Shown here: piece after piece, positions 48,839-58,106 of the stretch
How positions within the stretch are numbered: position 1 is the stretch's first letter
Layout: each line of letters opens with the position of its first letter
Assembly (NCBI RefSeq): GCF_019511345.1
Contig: NZ_JAEUAK010000004.1
Coordinates: forward strand, 124,001-188,000
Reading direction: 5' to 3'
Length of the DNA: 64,000 nucleotides
Source of the DNA: Rhizobium mesosinicum
GTDB lineage: Bacteria > Pseudomonadota > Alphaproteobacteria > Rhizobiales > Rhizobiaceae
Made by a program: the position numbers and the translations under genes
The notes under the pieces: model-generated
Told to the model about the DNA's origin: nothing
Databases searched by the model: none
Seen by the model: the letters and a program-made list of their open reading frames with translations, nothing else

Positions 48839-49300
48839 TTATTTCCAGCGGTCGCGCGCCTTGTCGTCGGTGTCCTTTGCCGAGACCCATTCACCCGAAC
48901 GTCCATCCTTGCCGTGCTCCTTCTTCCAGAAGGGTGCGGATGTTTTCAGAAAATCCATGACGAAGTTGGCGCCGTCGAAAGCCGCCTGCCGGTGCGGGGC
49001 CGCTGCGACGACCAGCACGATGTTCTCACCCGCCGCAATCTCGCCGAAGCGGTGGATGGCGGTGAGGCCGTTGAGCCCGAAGCGCTCGATGGCAAGTTCG
49101 CCGATGCGGGTCATTTCCGCTTCTGCCATGCCGGGATAGTGTTCGAGTTCGAGTGCCGAGAGTATGCCGCCTTCATCGCGGCAGAGGCCGGAGAAGGTGA
49201 CGACCGCTCCGATGCCGGACTTGCCTTTGGAAAGCCGGTCGACTTCCGTCTGCAGGTCGAAATCTTCGCGCTGGACGCGGATGGTGGGAGTGACGGTCAC
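48839..49300 (-). CDS. moaE: Molybdopterin synthase catalytic subunit
   Basis: Large subunit of molybdopterin synthase, adding dithiolene sulphur to precursor Z (cPMP). The 153-residue protein has GAVVTFSGLCRDEGG, LELEHYPGMAEAEMTRIGEL, AIHRFGEIAAGENIVLVVAA and LKTSAPFWKKEHGKDG, which contains the catalytic Lys. I prefer GTG at 49300 (reading MTVTPTIRVQREDFD), which has GGAGG eight bases upstream. An ATG five codons earlier is possible but has no site. moaD lies upstream, separated by a 240-bp repeat-bearing gap. Confidence 0.92.
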   Translation of the reverse strand: MTVTPTIRVQREDFDLQTEVDRLSKGKSGIGAVVTFSGLCRDEGGILSALELEHYPGMAEAEMTRIGELAIERFGLNGLTAIHRFGEIAAGENIVLVVAAAPHRQAAFDGANFVMDFLKTSAPFWKKEHGKDGRSGEWVSAKDTDDKARDRWK

Positions 49301-49337
49301 CGCATAGACCTCCATGGAAGTCGAGCACTACCCTGAA

Positions 49338-49480
49338 CTCCCTCATTCCTGTGCTTGTCACAGGAATCCAGTGCGCCCAAGTCCTTGGGCGCGGGAGAAG
49401 CAGTTCCCCAAAGGAAAGAGTCATTCACCGCGCAGACGCGCGGCAGCTGGATTCCTGTGACAAGCACAGGAGTGAGGGAG
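49338..49480. repeat. Mosaic inverted repeat between moaD and moaE
   Basis: The arms 49338-49371 and 49447-49480 are reverse complements at 33 of 34 positions, with the core CCTGTGCTTGTCACAGGAAT, itself containing CCTGTG/CACAGG. Between them lies a perfect 9-bp hairpin, GCGCCCAAG (49373-49381) with CTTGGGCGC (49384-49392). The structure resembles the mosaic palindromic elements of rhizobial genomes. It separates the two subunit genes of molybdopterin synthase. Confidence 0.78.
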
Positions 49481-49541
49481 AGAAAAGCAGACGCTGCTCT
49501 ATCCATTGCTCAGCCCTCCAAAGCCCATTGAGCGGCCGTTC

Positions 49542-49796
49542 TCACCCACCCGTCATCGGCGGGAAAATGCCGATTTCCTTTGCGCCTGTTATCGGCTCGT
49601 CATGCTCCACATGTTCATGATCGATCGCGACCCGGATCACATCGGGATATTGCAGAACCATCTCATATTCTTCGCCCAGGCCCTTCAAATGATTCAGAAG
49701 ATCGGCAACGCTGACGACGGAGGAGGGGAGTTCGATTTCCTCCTCCCCCTTGCCGATGCGTTCGCGCACCCAGGCGAAATAGACAAGCCGTGTCAT
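49542..49796 (-). CDS. moaD: Molybdopterin synthase sulphur carrier subunit
   Basis: Small ubiquitin-like subunit whose C-terminal Gly-Gly is thiocarboxylated to donate sulphur to MoaE. The 84-residue protein reads RLVYFAWVRERIGKGEEEIE, VADLLNHLKGLGEEY, VAIDHEHVEHDEPITGAKE and ends IFPPMTGG, with the required di-glycine. Its start overlaps the pgsA stop by four bases. Confidence 0.94.
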   Translation of the reverse strand: MTRLVYFAWVRERIGKGEEEIELPSSVVSVADLLNHLKGLGEEYEMVLQYPDVIRVAIDHEHVEHDEPITGAKEIGIFPPMTGG

Positions 49797-50383
49797 TCTT
49801 CGTCATCCACGATATGTTTGAGCCCGGCTCGGAAATAATCATAGCCGGTGTAGATTGTCAGCAGAGCGGCGATCCATAGAAGCCCGATACCCGTCTGCGT
49901 CGTATAAGGGAAAATTTCGTCGCCCGCGGGCCCTGCAAGCAGGAAGGCAATGGCGATAAGCTGCAGTGTCGTCTTCCATTTGGCGATGCGCGTCACCGGC
50001 ACGCTGACCTTTAGAGCTGCCAGATATTCCCGCAGGCCGGAAACCAGGATCTCGCGGCAGAGAATCGTGATCGCCGCCCAGATCGACCAGCCGGCGATGG
50101 TCTGATCGGCCGCGACCAGGAGAAGGATCGATGCCACCAGCAGCTTATCGGCGATGGGATCGAGCATGCGGCCGATATTCGAGGTCTGGTTCCAGATGCG
50201 CGCGAGGTAGCCGTCGAGGAAGTCGGTGATCGAAGCGACGATGAAGATCCACAGTGCCACCCAGCGCGCGGTGTTGCTGATCGACAGCTTGCCCTCGATG
50301 AAGAAGCAGAGAACGATCAGCGGCACAGCCAGGATGCGGCCATAGGTCAAGAGATTAGGGATGTTATACGCGCGCGATGCCAT
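49793..50383 (-). CDS. pgsA: CDP-diacylglycerol--glycerol-3-phosphate 3-phosphatidyltransferase
   Basis: Inner-membrane enzyme making phosphatidylglycerol phosphate. The 196-residue protein has YNIPNLLTYGRILAVPLIVL, then the CDP-alcohol phosphotransferase motif DGYLARIWNQTSNIGRMLDP plus IADK (DGX2ARX8GX3DX3D). Further helices include a LQLIAIAFLLAGPAG stretch. The PgsA-like N-terminus favours this over cardiolipin or phosphatidylcholine synthase. It lies between uvrC and moaD, the usual rhizobial order. Confidence 0.93.
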   Translation of the reverse strand: MASRAYNIPNLLTYGRILAVPLIVLCFFIEGKLSISNTARWVALWIFIVASITDFLDGYLARIWNQTSNIGRMLDPIADKLLVASILLLVAADQTIAGWSIWAAITILCREILVSGLREYLAALKVSVPVTRIAKWKTTLQLIAIAFLLAGPAGDEIFPYTTQTGIGLLWIAALLTIYTGYDYFRAGLKHIVDDEE

Positions 50384-50494
50384 GAAGCGGTTCTCTTTGA
50401 TAGTGCCGCGGTAGATGACGGCTTTGCCCTTCGACCGTCAACATTCTTTCTGTTTTTTTGCCGCCTTTGCGCGGAATTTTGCGACCAGCGCCGC

Positions 50495-52537
50495 TTATTT
50501 CGCGGCGTCGTCGTGAAAATGATTGTAGACCTGCTTTGCGACGGTCTCGGAAATCCCTTCCACCGCCATCAGATCGGAAAGCGCGGCGCGCGACACAGCT
50601 TTCGCCGTACCGAAATGCTGCAGCAGCGCCCGCTTGCGCGACGGGCCAATGCCGCCGATTTCGTCGAGCGGGTTCTTGACCATCTCCTTCTTGCGCCGCG
50701 CGCGGTGGGAGCCGATCGCGAAACGGTGCGCCTCGTCGCGCATGCGCTGGATGAAGTAGAGTACCGGATCGCGCGGCGGCAGCGTGAAGCTTCCTTTGCC
50801 CGGCGCAAAGAAGCGCTCGCGCCCGGCTTCACGATCCACACCCTTGGCGACGCCGATGGCAATCACGCTGTCGGTAATGCCAAGCTCGTCAAGGATCGCG
50901 CGTACCGCCGTCATCTGCCCCTGGCCACCGTCGATGAGGATCACATCGGGCCAGGCGGGGAAAGGCATGTCGGCCGCATCTGCGGCAGAGACCTGTGCGC
51001 TGCGATCGGGAATCCCCTCTTCCTTGAGCAGGCGGGAGAAGCGCCGCGTCATAACCTCCCGCATCATGCCAAAGTCGTCGCCGGGTGTGATCTCGGTCGA
51101 TTTGATGTTGAACTTGCGATACTGGTTCTTCACGAAGCCTTCCGGCCCGGCGACCACCATGCCGCCGACCGCATTCGTACCCATGATATGCGAGTTGTCA
51201 TAGATCTCGACGCGCTGCGGCACGTAGGGCAGCCCGAAGGTTTCCTTGAAGCCTTCCAGCAGCCGCGATTGCGAGGCCGTTTCAGCAAGCTTTCGCCCGT
51301 GCGCCTCGCGGGCATTGGCAATCACATGTTCGACGAGATCGCGCTTTTCGCCGCGCTGCGGAACGAGGATCGAGACCTTGTGCCCGGCCTTTTCGCTAAG
51401 TGCGGCGGCCAGCAGTTCCAGTTCCTCCACTGTTTCCGATAACATGATCTGCCGCGGCACCGGCTTGTCATCGTAGAACTGCGCGAGGAACGCGTTCAGC
51501 ACCTCGGCGCCTGACAGTTGCGGGTCGGCCTTCGGGAAATAGGCGCGGTTACCCCAGTTCTGGCCGGTGCGGAAGAAGAACACCTGAATACAGGAAATCC
51601 CGCCTTCGTGATGGATGGCGAATACGTCAGCCTCCTCGACGCCGGCAGGATTGATGCCCTGGTGGCTCTGCACATGCGAGAGCGCGGCAAGACGGTCGCG
51701 ATAGATAGCGGCCCGCTCGAAATCGAGATCCTCGGCCGCGGCATTCATCGCCTCCGCTATATGCTCTTTCACCTTCTGGCTCTTGCCGGACAGGAAGTCC
51801 TTGGCTTCCTGCACCAGCTCCGCATAGCCCTCGTCGCTGACCTCACGGGTGCAGGGACCGGAACAGCGTTTGATCTGGTAGAGCAGACAGGGCCGGGTGC
51901 GCGTCTCGAAGACGCTGTCCGTACAGGTGCGGATCAGGAAGGCGCGCTGCAGCGAATTGATCGTGCGGCCGACGGCGCCTGCCGAGGCGAAGGGGCCGAA
52001 ATAGTCGCCCTTGCGGGCGCGGGCGCCCCGATGCTTGAAGATGGCAGGTGCGCGGTGGTCGGCAGTGATCAGAATATAGGGAAACGACTTGTCATCACGC
52101 AGCAGCACATTAAAGCGCGGCCGCAAGCGCTTGATCAGATTCGCTTCCAGGAGCAGCGCCTCAGTCTCCGTCCGTGTCGTGACGAATTCCATATTGGCGG
52201 TCTGGCGCACCATCTGGGCGATGCGGTTGGAATGCACGCGCCCCATCGCGTAATTGCCGACGCGCTTCTTCAGGCTGCGGGCCTTGCCGACATAGAGCAC
52301 GTCACCCGCCTCGTTGAACATGCGGTAGACGCCGGGGCTGTTCGGCAGGCGCTTGACGAATTCGGCGATCAACTCTGCACCGATAAGGCCGGTTTCGTTG
52401 ATGCTGCCGGCATTCCAGTCGACCGATGCGGAAATCGGCGAGGCAGAGGCATCGCCTTCCACCTCGATGATGTCGTCGTCGGTTTCATCGGTTTCGTCGT
52501 AAAGAACACCGCCATCGGGCAGCTTCTTGGCATTCAT
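50495..52537 (-). CDS. uvrC: Excinuclease ABC subunit C
   Basis: Nuclease of nucleotide excision repair making the 3' and 5' incisions. The 680-residue protein has an acidic 65-residue N-terminal extension, then the GIY-YIG domain ([20 protein letters not shown] and [13 protein letters not shown]), a Cys-rich stretch around [13 protein letters not shown], the UVR motif ([20 protein letters not shown]), and the RNase H-like second nuclease with [20 protein letters not shown]. It ends in a double helix-hairpin-helix ([20 protein letters not shown] and [20 protein letters not shown]). The start overlaps the upstream SDR stop by four bases. Confidence 0.97.
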   Translation of the reverse strand: MNAKKLPDGGVLYDETDETDDDIIEVEGDASASPISASVDWNAGSINETGLIGAELIAEFVKRLPNSPGVYRMFNEAGDVLYVGKARSLKKRVGNYAMGRVHSNRIAQMVRQTANMEFVTTRTETEALLLEANLIKRLRPRFNVLLRDDKSFPYILITADHRAPAIFKHRGARARKGDYFGPFASAGAVGRTINSLQRAFLIRTCTDSVFETRTRPCLLYQIKRCSGPCTREVSDEGYAELVQEAKDFLSGKSQKVKEHIAEAMNAAAEDLDFERAAIYRDRLAALSHVQSHQGINPAGVEEADVFAIHHEGGISCIQVFFFRTGQNWGNRAYFPKADPQLSGAEVLNAFLAQFYDDKPVPRQIMLSETVEELELLAAALSEKAGHKVSILVPQRGEKRDLVEHVIANAREAHGRKLAETASQSRLLEGFKETFGLPYVPQRVEIYDNSHIMGTNAVGGMVVAGPEGFVKNQYRKFNIKSTEITPGDDFGMMREVMTRRFSRLLKEEGIPDRSAQVSAADAADMPFPAWPDVILIDGGQGQMTAVRAILDELGITDSVIAIGVAKGVDREAGRERFFAPGKGSFTLPPRDPVLYFIQRMRDEAHRFAIGSHRARRKKEMVKNPLDEIGGIGPSRKRALLQHFGTAKAVSRAALSDLMAVEGISETVAKQVYNHFHDDAAK

Positions 52538-53301
52538 TCCTTGATCTCCAGCACATCAGGCGTCTGCCATGCGAGATGCTGGCCGCCGTCGAGTGCAATC
52601 ATCTGCCCCGTGATCGAGGGGGTGTCGAACAGAAAACGAATCGTTCGGCCGAATTCCTCGAGCTCAGGTCCACGCTTCAAGATAAGGGCTGAAACCTGCG
52701 CTTGGAAGTCTTCCTGCAATTGCCGTTCGCTTGGTATCGAAGGGCCGGGACCGATCGCATTGACGCGAATGCGCGGCGCGAGCGCCTGCGCCATGGTCTG
52801 CGTCGCCGTCCACAGCGCCGATTTCGACAGCGTATAGGAATAGAAGCTCGGCCGCAGTGCCCAGACACGCTGGTCGATAACGTTGACGATCAACCCCTCA
52901 TGCGCCTCCGGCAACTGCTCGGCGAATTTGGCGGCAAGGATCGATGGTGCGCGAACATGGACGGCGAAGTGCTCGTCCCACACCTGCGCATCGAATTTGC
53001 TGAGGGAGTCCTCAAGAAAAATCGATGCATTGTTGACGAGAAGATCGATCGGCCCAAGCGCCTCGCATGCCTTCCCGACAAGACCTGCGGTCTCTCCGAT
53101 TTGGGCAAGATCGGCCTGGATCGCAACCGCCCGGCGTCCTCTTTGCCGCAATTCCGCCGCAAACTCCTCGGCCTCATCGAGCGAGCCATTCGCATGGATT
53201 GCAATCGAAAATCCATCAGCAACAAGGTCTTCGGCGATTGCCCGGCCTATTCTCTTGGCGGCCCCCGTCACCAGCGCCGCGCGAAGTCTTTTCTTGGTCA
53301 A
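52534..53301 (-). CDS. SDR oxidoreductase with pteridine-reductase-like cofactor motif
   Basis: A 255-residue short-chain dehydrogenase. The cofactor motif is [18 protein letters not shown], of the form TGXXXRXG characteristic of pteridine reductases (PTR1/FolM) rather than [45 protein letters not shown] and SKSAL carry the catalytic Asp/Tyr/Lys arrangement seen in that subgroup, where Asp replaces the usual Ser. Dihydropteridine or dihydrofolate reduction is thus plausible but unproven. It overlaps uvrC by four bases and is first in the uvrC-pgsA-moaD run. Confidence 0.82.
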   Translation of the reverse strand: MTKKRLRAALVTGAAKRIGRAIAEDLVADGFSIAIHANGSLDEAEEFAAELRQRGRRAVAIQADLAQIGETAGLVGKACEALGPIDLLVNNASIFLEDSLSKFDAQVWDEHFAVHVRAPSILAAKFAEQLPEAHEGLIVNVIDQRVWALRPSFYSYTLSKSALWTATQTMAQALAPRIRVNAIGPGPSIPSERQLQEDFQAQVSALILKRGPELEEFGRTIRFLFDTPSITGQMIALDGGQHLAWQTPDVLEIKE

Positions 53302-53380
53302 GATGCTGCCTTCTGGTCCTGCGAGTCCGTTTGCTGACTATATAAGAGCAGGCTTTGATTATATAAATAGGTTGAAACGA

Positions 53381-53409
53381 TTGCCTGCGTGGACCGGATA
53401 TTCTATGTA
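53381..53409 (+). promoter_or_regulatory. Candidate promoter of the outer membrane protein gene
   Basis: TTGCCT (53381-53386), a 17-base spacer and TATGTA (53404-53409) resemble a housekeeping promoter, placing the start about 250 bases before the gene. Other AT-rich alternatives exist nearby, so this is tentative. Confidence 0.3.
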
Positions 53410-53478
53410 TTATTTGCGATCGCGATTTGTTAAAATAAGTATTGTAAGTTTAACTGTTTATTATCCTTAATAAACGGT

Positions 53479-53498
53479 ATGTTGCAACCAAGCAACAT
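53479..53498. promoter_or_regulatory. Small palindrome upstream of the outer membrane protein gene
   Basis: ATGTTGC (53479-53485) and GCAACAT (53492-53498) are perfect complements with a six-base spacer AACCAA. It may be an operator or a hairpin in the leader RNA. No specific regulator can be named from it. Confidence 0.35.
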
Positions 53499-53665
53499 CG
53501 AATTTCTGCCGTCGCGGAGCCACAATGATATCACAATTTGGCTCTTTCAAATCCGCATTTGCATTCCAATTTCACTCTCGATCCGGAAGGGACATTTATG
53601 TAATCCCCCGTGAATGCTTCGCCGAGTTTGAGTTGACGAGCGCGCGGGACTGAAAGGAGATAAGT

Positions 53666-54298
53666 ATGCGTATACTCTTTGCTGGCCTCATGGCTTCCGC
53701 TCTTGCCGTTGGCGGTTTCTCGGTTGCACAGGCGGCTGACGCCGTGGACCAGGTCCCGCAGGCGCCGGTCGCTGAGGAAACCCCGGCTCCGGTCAACAAC
53801 TGGCAGGGCTTCTACCTCGGTGGTGCTGCGACCTACAACATGGGCAGCTTCGGTTCCGATCGTGACACCTATGATTGGGGCGGCCAGCTCTTCACCGGCT
53901 ACAATTTCCAGCAGGGCCAGATCGTCTACGGCGCTGAAGCCGATCTTGGTTATGGCAATGCGGACGTTACCGAAGGCGGCATCAAGAACAAGACCGGCTG
54001 GAACGGCTCTGTCCGCGGCCGCGTCGGCTACGATCTGAACCCCTTCCTGCTCTACGGTACCGCAGGTCTGGCGCTCGCCGATACCAAGGTCTCCGACGGC
54101 ACGTCTTCCGACAGCAAGACCGCCTATGGCTACACGGTCGGCGCCGGTGTCGAAGCCTTCGTCACCAACAACATCACGACGCGTCTCGAATACCGCTACA
54201 CCGACTACCAGAGCAAGGATTACAACCTCGACTCCGGCAGCGTCTCGCGCGGCTTCGATGAAAACAGCGTCAAGGTCGGTATCGGCGTCAAGTTCTGA
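53666..54298 (+). CDS. RopB/Omp25-type outer membrane beta-barrel protein
   Basis: A 210-residue exported protein with a signal peptide (MRILFAGLMASALAVGGFSV, cleavage after AQA at residue 23). A short Pro/Val-rich linker (VDQVPQAPVAEETPAPVNN) is followed by an eight-stranded-type barrel: WQGFYLGGAATYNMGSFGS, GAEADLGYGNADV, VRGRVGYDLNPFLLYGTAGL, VGAGVEAFVTNNITTRLEYR and a terminal VKVGIGVKF ending in Phe, as required for barrel insertion. It resembles RopB of Rhizobium and Omp25/Omp31 of Brucella, abundant surface proteins linked to envelope stability. AAGGAG precedes the ATG, and a strong terminator follows. Confidence 0.88.
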   Translation: MRILFAGLMASALAVGGFSVAQAADAVDQVPQAPVAEETPAPVNNWQGFYLGGAATYNMGSFGSDRDTYDWGGQLFTGYNFQQGQIVYGAEADLGYGNADVTEGGIKNKTGWNGSVRGRVGYDLNPFLLYGTAGLALADTKVSDGTSSDSKTAYGYTVGAGVEAFVTNNITTRLEYRYTDYQSKDYNLDSGSVSRGFDENSVKVGIGVKF

Positions 54299-54318
54299 TC
54301 CTGATTGCATATGACATG

Positions 54319-54348
54319 AAAAAGCCGGACCTTGTGCCCGGCTTTTTT
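54319..54348 (+). terminator. Rho-independent terminator after the outer membrane protein gene
   Basis: AAAAAGCCGG (54319-54328) pairs with CCGGCTTTTT (54338-54347), with a nine-base loop and a run of T. It may also serve the convergent GST gene from the other strand. Confidence 0.9.
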
Positions 54349-54364
54349 ATTCTCTTCTTGCGTC

Positions 54365-54961
54365 TCAGGCTTGCGGCTTCAGTTGCTCGTAGCCGTCGAA
54401 CTTCTTCTCGAACTCCCTAAGCCAGCCGATGAGCTCGGCATGATCTTCTTCCCACTGGCCCTTGAAGCGCAGGTCGAGGTAGCCGATCGTAGCGGCCAAC
54501 GCGAAATGCCCGCCATGCAGCCTCTTGCCGAGCTTCGGCGTATTGGCGGCCAGGAAGTTCAGCGCGGTCTCGACCTTCTTCCACTGCCGGTCGATCCAGG
54601 GCTGATGTACCTTTTCTTCGTCCCGGAAGCGGCGCTCGTAGACGATCGCCAGCAGGCAGTCGCAGACCCCGTCGCACAGCGCTTCCAGCACTTCGGCATC
54701 GGTACGCTTGCCCTTCTTGGAAGGATAGAGCTTGCCCTTCTTGAGTCGGTCGAAATAGTGCATGATGGCGATGCTGTCGAAGATGGAAACACCGTCATCC
54801 GTCAGCAGCGTCGGGATCTTGCCGAGTGGGTTGTTGTCCACGAGGATCGCCGGCCCCGCATTCGTATCGACCCGGATTTCCGTGATCTCGAGGCCGAGAT
54901 GGCGGGCAGCCATGCGCACCTTGCTGGAGAAGGGGGAGGTCGGGGAGCAGAGAAGCTTCAT
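54365..54961 (-). CDS. Glutathione S-transferase family protein
   Basis: A 198-residue GST unlike the copy at 45.6 kb. The thioredoxin-like domain starts MKLLCSPTSPFSSKVRMAAR (Ser-Pro-Phe-Ser in the active-site turn) with NNPLGKIPTLLTDDGVSIFD (cis-Pro) and SIAIMHYFDRL. The C-terminal helical domain has LLAIVYERRFRDEEKV and HFALAATIGYLDLRF. It resembles the YibF-type group. Substrate unknown. Convergent with the outer membrane protein gene; the next minus-strand gene, rlmJ, ends 57 bases upstream. Confidence 0.87.
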   Translation of the reverse strand: MKLLCSPTSPFSSKVRMAARHLGLEITEIRVDTNAGPAILVDNNPLGKIPTLLTDDGVSIFDSIAIMHYFDRLKKGKLYPSKKGKRTDAEVLEALCDGVCDCLLAIVYERRFRDEEKVHQPWIDRQWKKVETALNFLAANTPKLGKRLHGGHFALAATIGYLDLRFKGQWEEDHAELIGWLREFEKKFDGYEQLKPQA

Positions 54962-55017
54962 GGGGCACCTTTTGGATATGCTGATGGCGCCGGACTATCC
55001 CCGAGCGCGAGGGTCGG

Positions 55018-55887
55018 TCAATCGGCCTTGGCTGGCTTCGTTTCTGCGCGCAGCCAGAAGGCCCGTTGCGACGCGAAACGGTCTTGCGCCAAATGGTCCT
55101 TCAAGGCTGGCAGCAGTTGGTGCAGCTCGTCCTTCAGCGTAAAGGGCGGATTGACGATGATGAGACCTGAACCGGTCAGCCCCGTCGTCTCGCGGTCGCT
55201 GCGCACGGCAAGTTCGGCGCAGAGCATCTTTGGAATATCGGTTGCCTGCAGCGCTTCGTGGAATTCCTTGATCGGTGCGCCTTTCTTCAACGGATACCAG
55301 AGGCAGTAGGTACCACCAGGAAAACGCCGGTAGGCCTTGGCGAGGCCATCCACCAGCCGCTCATATTCGCCGTCCTCTTCGAAAGGAGGATCGACGAGCA
55401 CGATGCCACGCTTTTCCTTGGGCGGCAGGTGCGCGCCGAGCGCCAGCCAGCCGTCAAGCTCGGTGATACGCGCATGGTGATCGCCTTCGAAGACGCGATG
55501 CAGGCGGACAAAATCTTCCGGGTGCAGTTCCATCGCCGAAAGCCTGTCCTGCGGGCGGAAGAGCATGCGTGCTAATTTCGGCGAGCCCGGATAGAAGCGC
55601 AGACCGCCCTGCGGGTTCAGCTCACGGATGGCGGAAAGGTAGGGTTCCAGAAGCTCGGAAACCTGTGGGCCGAGCTCGGTCTCGAGCAGTTTGCCGATAC
55701 CACCTTGCCATTCCCCGGTCTTCTGCGCTTCCTCGGAGGAAAGATCGTAGAGGCCGATGCCGGCATGCGTGTCGAGTACGCGGAAACCCGTATCCTTCTT
55801 CTGCATGTAACGGATCAGCCGCGCCAGCACCGCATGCTTCAGCACATCGGCAAAATTGCCTGCATGATAGATGTGGCGATAGTTCAT
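55018..55887 (-). CDS. rlmJ: 23S rRNA (adenine-2030-N6)-methyltransferase
   Basis: Methylates A2030 of 23S rRNA (E. coli RlmJ/YhiR). The 289-residue protein starts with the characteristic MNYRHIYHAGNFADVLKHAV, has the SAM region VLDTHAGIGLYDL, and shows the amino-methyltransferase motif IVLVDPPFEEDGEYERL (DPPF). The C-terminal half includes GTYCLWYPLKKGAPI and GSGLIIVNPPFTL. In E. coli the enzyme is not essential. It is divergent from the molybdopterin oxidoreductase gene. Confidence 0.94.
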   Translation of the reverse strand: MNYRHIYHAGNFADVLKHAVLARLIRYMQKKDTGFRVLDTHAGIGLYDLSSEEAQKTGEWQGGIGKLLETELGPQVSELLEPYLSAIRELNPQGGLRFYPGSPKLARMLFRPQDRLSAMELHPEDFVRLHRVFEGDHHARITELDGWLALGAHLPPKEKRGIVLVDPPFEEDGEYERLVDGLAKAYRRFPGGTYCLWYPLKKGAPIKEFHEALQATDIPKMLCAELAVRSDRETTGLTGSGLIIVNPPFTLKDELHQLLPALKDHLAQDRFASQRAFWLRAETKPAKAD

Positions 55888-55970
55888 TTTCGCTGATGCC
55901 TGTTACGAATTCGGATCATTGGGAGTTTTTGTGCCTTTTGGGCGGTCGAGCCTTGGCATATAGAAATCGC

Positions 55971-58106
55971 ATGAACATTGCGACCCCCATCCACGCCAAA
56001 TCCCGGATCGGCCATACGGCCTGCCCGCACGACTGTCCATCCACCTGCGCGCTGGAGGTGGATATTACGGAAGACGGCCGCATCGGCCGTATCAGAGGCG
56101 CGAACGACCATTCCTACACGTCGGGCGTCATCTGCGCCAAGGTCGCCCGTTATGCCGAGCGCCTCTATCATCCCGATCGCCTCATGCATCCGCTGCGCCG
56201 CACCGGCGCTAAGGGGGCAGGGCAGTGGCAGCAGATTTCCTGGGAGGACGCGCTGGACGAGATTGCCGAAGCCTTCGTGAAGGCCGAAGCCAAGGATGGC
56301 AGTGAGGCCATCTGGCCCTATTTCTACGCCGGCACCATGGGCTGGGTGCAGCGCGATTCGATCGAGCGCCTGCGTCATGCCAAGCGCTATTCCGGCTTCT
56401 TCTCCTCGATCTGCACCAATCCCGCCTGGACCGGCTTCACCATGGCGACCGGGATGCTGCGCGGTCCCGATCCGCGTGAGATGGCGCGCACGGATTGCGT
56501 CGTCATCTGGGGCACCAACGCGGTTGCCACGCAGGTCAACGTGATGACCCACGCGATCAAGTCACGCAAGGAGCGCGGTGCCAAGATCGTCGTCATCGAC
56601 ATCTATGACAATCCGACGATGAAACAGGCCGATATGGCACTCATCGTCAGGCCCGGCACCGATGCAGCACTTGCCTGCGCCACAATGCACATCGCCTTCC
56701 GCGACGGTTATGCCGACCGCGACTACATGGCGAAATATGCCGACGATCCCGCCGGCCTTGAAGCGCATCTGAAGGCAAAGACGCCGGAATGGGCCGCCGC
56801 CATCACTGGCCTTTCGGTCGAGGAGATTGAAGCCTTGGCCAAGCTCGTCGGCACGACCAAGAAGACCTTCTTCCGCCTCGGCTACGGCTTCACCCGTCAG
56901 CGCAACGGCGCGGTCGCGATGCACGCGGCCGCCTCGGTCGCCACCGTACTCGGCTCCTGGCAATATGAGGGCGGCGGCGCCTTCCATTCCAACAGCGATA
57001 TCTTCCGCATGGACAATGCGGAGCTGACCGGAAAGTCGATGAAGGATGCCGATATCCGCATGATCGACCAGTCGCAGATCGGCCGTGCGCTGACTGGCGA
57101 TGCCGTCGCACTCCGCCATCGCGGACCGGTGACGGCGATGCTGCTCCAGAATACCAATCCGGTGAACATCGCCCCGGAACAGCGGCTGGTGAAGCGCGGC
57201 TTTGCCCGCGACGATCTTTTCGTCGCCGTCCACGAGCAGTTCATGACCGAGACGGCGGAAATGGCCGATATCGTCATTCCCGCCACCATGTTCGTCGAGC
57301 ACGACGATATCTATCGCGCCGGTGGCCAGAACCATATCCTGCTTGGGCCTAAACTGGTCGAGCCGCCACCGACCGTGCGGACCAACCTCTTCGTCATCGA
57401 GGAATTGGCAAAACGCCTCGGCGTCGCCGATCGCCCCGGCTTCGGCTTCACGGCCCGCGAAATGGTCGATCGCGTTCTGGCTGCAAGTGGCCTGCCCGAT
57501 TATGACCATTTCCTCGAACACAAATGGTTCGATCGGCAGCCCGCCTTCGAGGAAGCGCATTATCTCAATGGCTTCGCCCATCCTGATGGCAAATTCCATT
57601 TCCGCCCCGACTGGGTGAATGGTGCTGCCCCGAACAAACCGCCAGCTTCCCTCGGGGCGCTCGGTCCCTATGCCGAGCTGCCGCCGTTTCCGGATCAGGT
57701 CGACGTCATCGAAGTTGCCGATCGGGATCACCCCTTCCGCCTGGCGACCTCGCCGGCGCGCAGTTTTCTGAATTCGAGTTTCTCGGAGACAAAGACCTCC
57801 CGCCAGAAAGAAGGGCGTCCGGAAGTGATGATCAACCCTGTTGATGCCGAGGCCAATGGCGTCAGCAATGGCGATCTCGTCCGCATCGGCAATGTGCGCG
57901 GTGACCTGCGCATCCATGCCCGCATCACGACGGAGGTCAAACCCGGCGTGCTGATTGCCGAAGGTCTCTGGCCCAACAAGGCGCATATCGATGGCGAGGG
58001 CATCAACGTACTCACCGGCGCCGATCCCGTGGCGCCCTATGGCGGCGCTGCCGTCCATGACAACAAGGTCTGGCTTCGCAAGGACGTCACCAAGGAAATT
58101 GCATGA
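55971..58106 (+). CDS. Molybdopterin oxidoreductase (DMSO reductase superfamily) with N-terminal 4Fe-4S site
   Basis: A 711-residue bis-MGD enzyme of unknown substrate. The N-terminus has Cys18, Cys22, Cys26 and Cys55 (ACPHDCPSTCALEV and GVICAKVARY) for a [4Fe-4S] cluster, followed by LMHPLRRTGAKGAGQWQQIS and WEDALDEIAE. SSICTNPAWTGF (Cys148) is the likely Mo-ligand region. VIWGTNAVATQVN and IVRPGTDAALACAM-type segments bind MGD, and LLQNTNPVNIAPEQR and the C-terminal cupredoxin-like MGD domain (VMINPVDAEANGVSNGDLVR) follow. No twin-arginine signal is seen, so it should be cytoplasmic. No partner subunit lies nearby; it overlaps nudK by four bases. The start at 55971 was chosen by homology, as no clear ribosome binding site is visible. 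Confidence 0.88.
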   Translation: MNIATPIHAKSRIGHTACPHDCPSTCALEVDITEDGRIGRIRGANDHSYTSGVICAKVARYAERLYHPDRLMHPLRRTGAKGAGQWQQISWEDALDEIAEAFVKAEAKDGSEAIWPYFYAGTMGWVQRDSIERLRHAKRYSGFFSSICTNPAWTGFTMATGMLRGPDPREMARTDCVVIWGTNAVATQVNVMTHAIKSRKERGAKIVVIDIYDNPTMKQADMALIVRPGTDAALACATMHIAFRDGYADRDYMAKYADDPAGLEAHLKAKTPEWAAAITGLSVEEIEALAKLVGTTKKTFFRLGYGFTRQRNGAVAMHAAASVATVLGSWQYEGGGAFHSNSDIFRMDNAELTGKSMKDADIRMIDQSQIGRALTGDAVALRHRGPVTAMLLQNTNPVNIAPEQRLVKRGFARDDLFVAVHEQFMTETAEMADIVIPATMFVEHDDIYRAGGQNHILLGPKLVEPPPTVRTNLFVIEELAKRLGVADRPGFGFTAREMVDRVLAASGLPDYDHFLEHKWFDRQPAFEEAHYLNGFAHPDGKFHFRPDWVNGAAPNKPPASLGALGPYAELPPFPDQVDVIEVADRDHPFRLATSPARSFLNSSFSETKTSRQKEGRPEVMINPVDAEANGVSNGDLVRIGNVRGDLRIHARITTEVKPGVLIAEGLWPNKAHIDGEGINVLTGADPVAPYGGAAVHDNKVWLRKDVTKEIA

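Larger units (their letters stand above)
53302..53665. other. AT-rich intergenic region upstream of the outer membrane protein gene
   Basis: A 364-bp gap between divergent genes, markedly more AT-rich than its surroundings from about 53335 to 53480. It holds a promoter candidate, a small palindrome and the GGAG ribosome binding site of the outer membrane protein gene. I see no coding frame or RNA gene. The long leader and AT richness fit a highly expressed, regulated gene. Confidence 0.45.
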
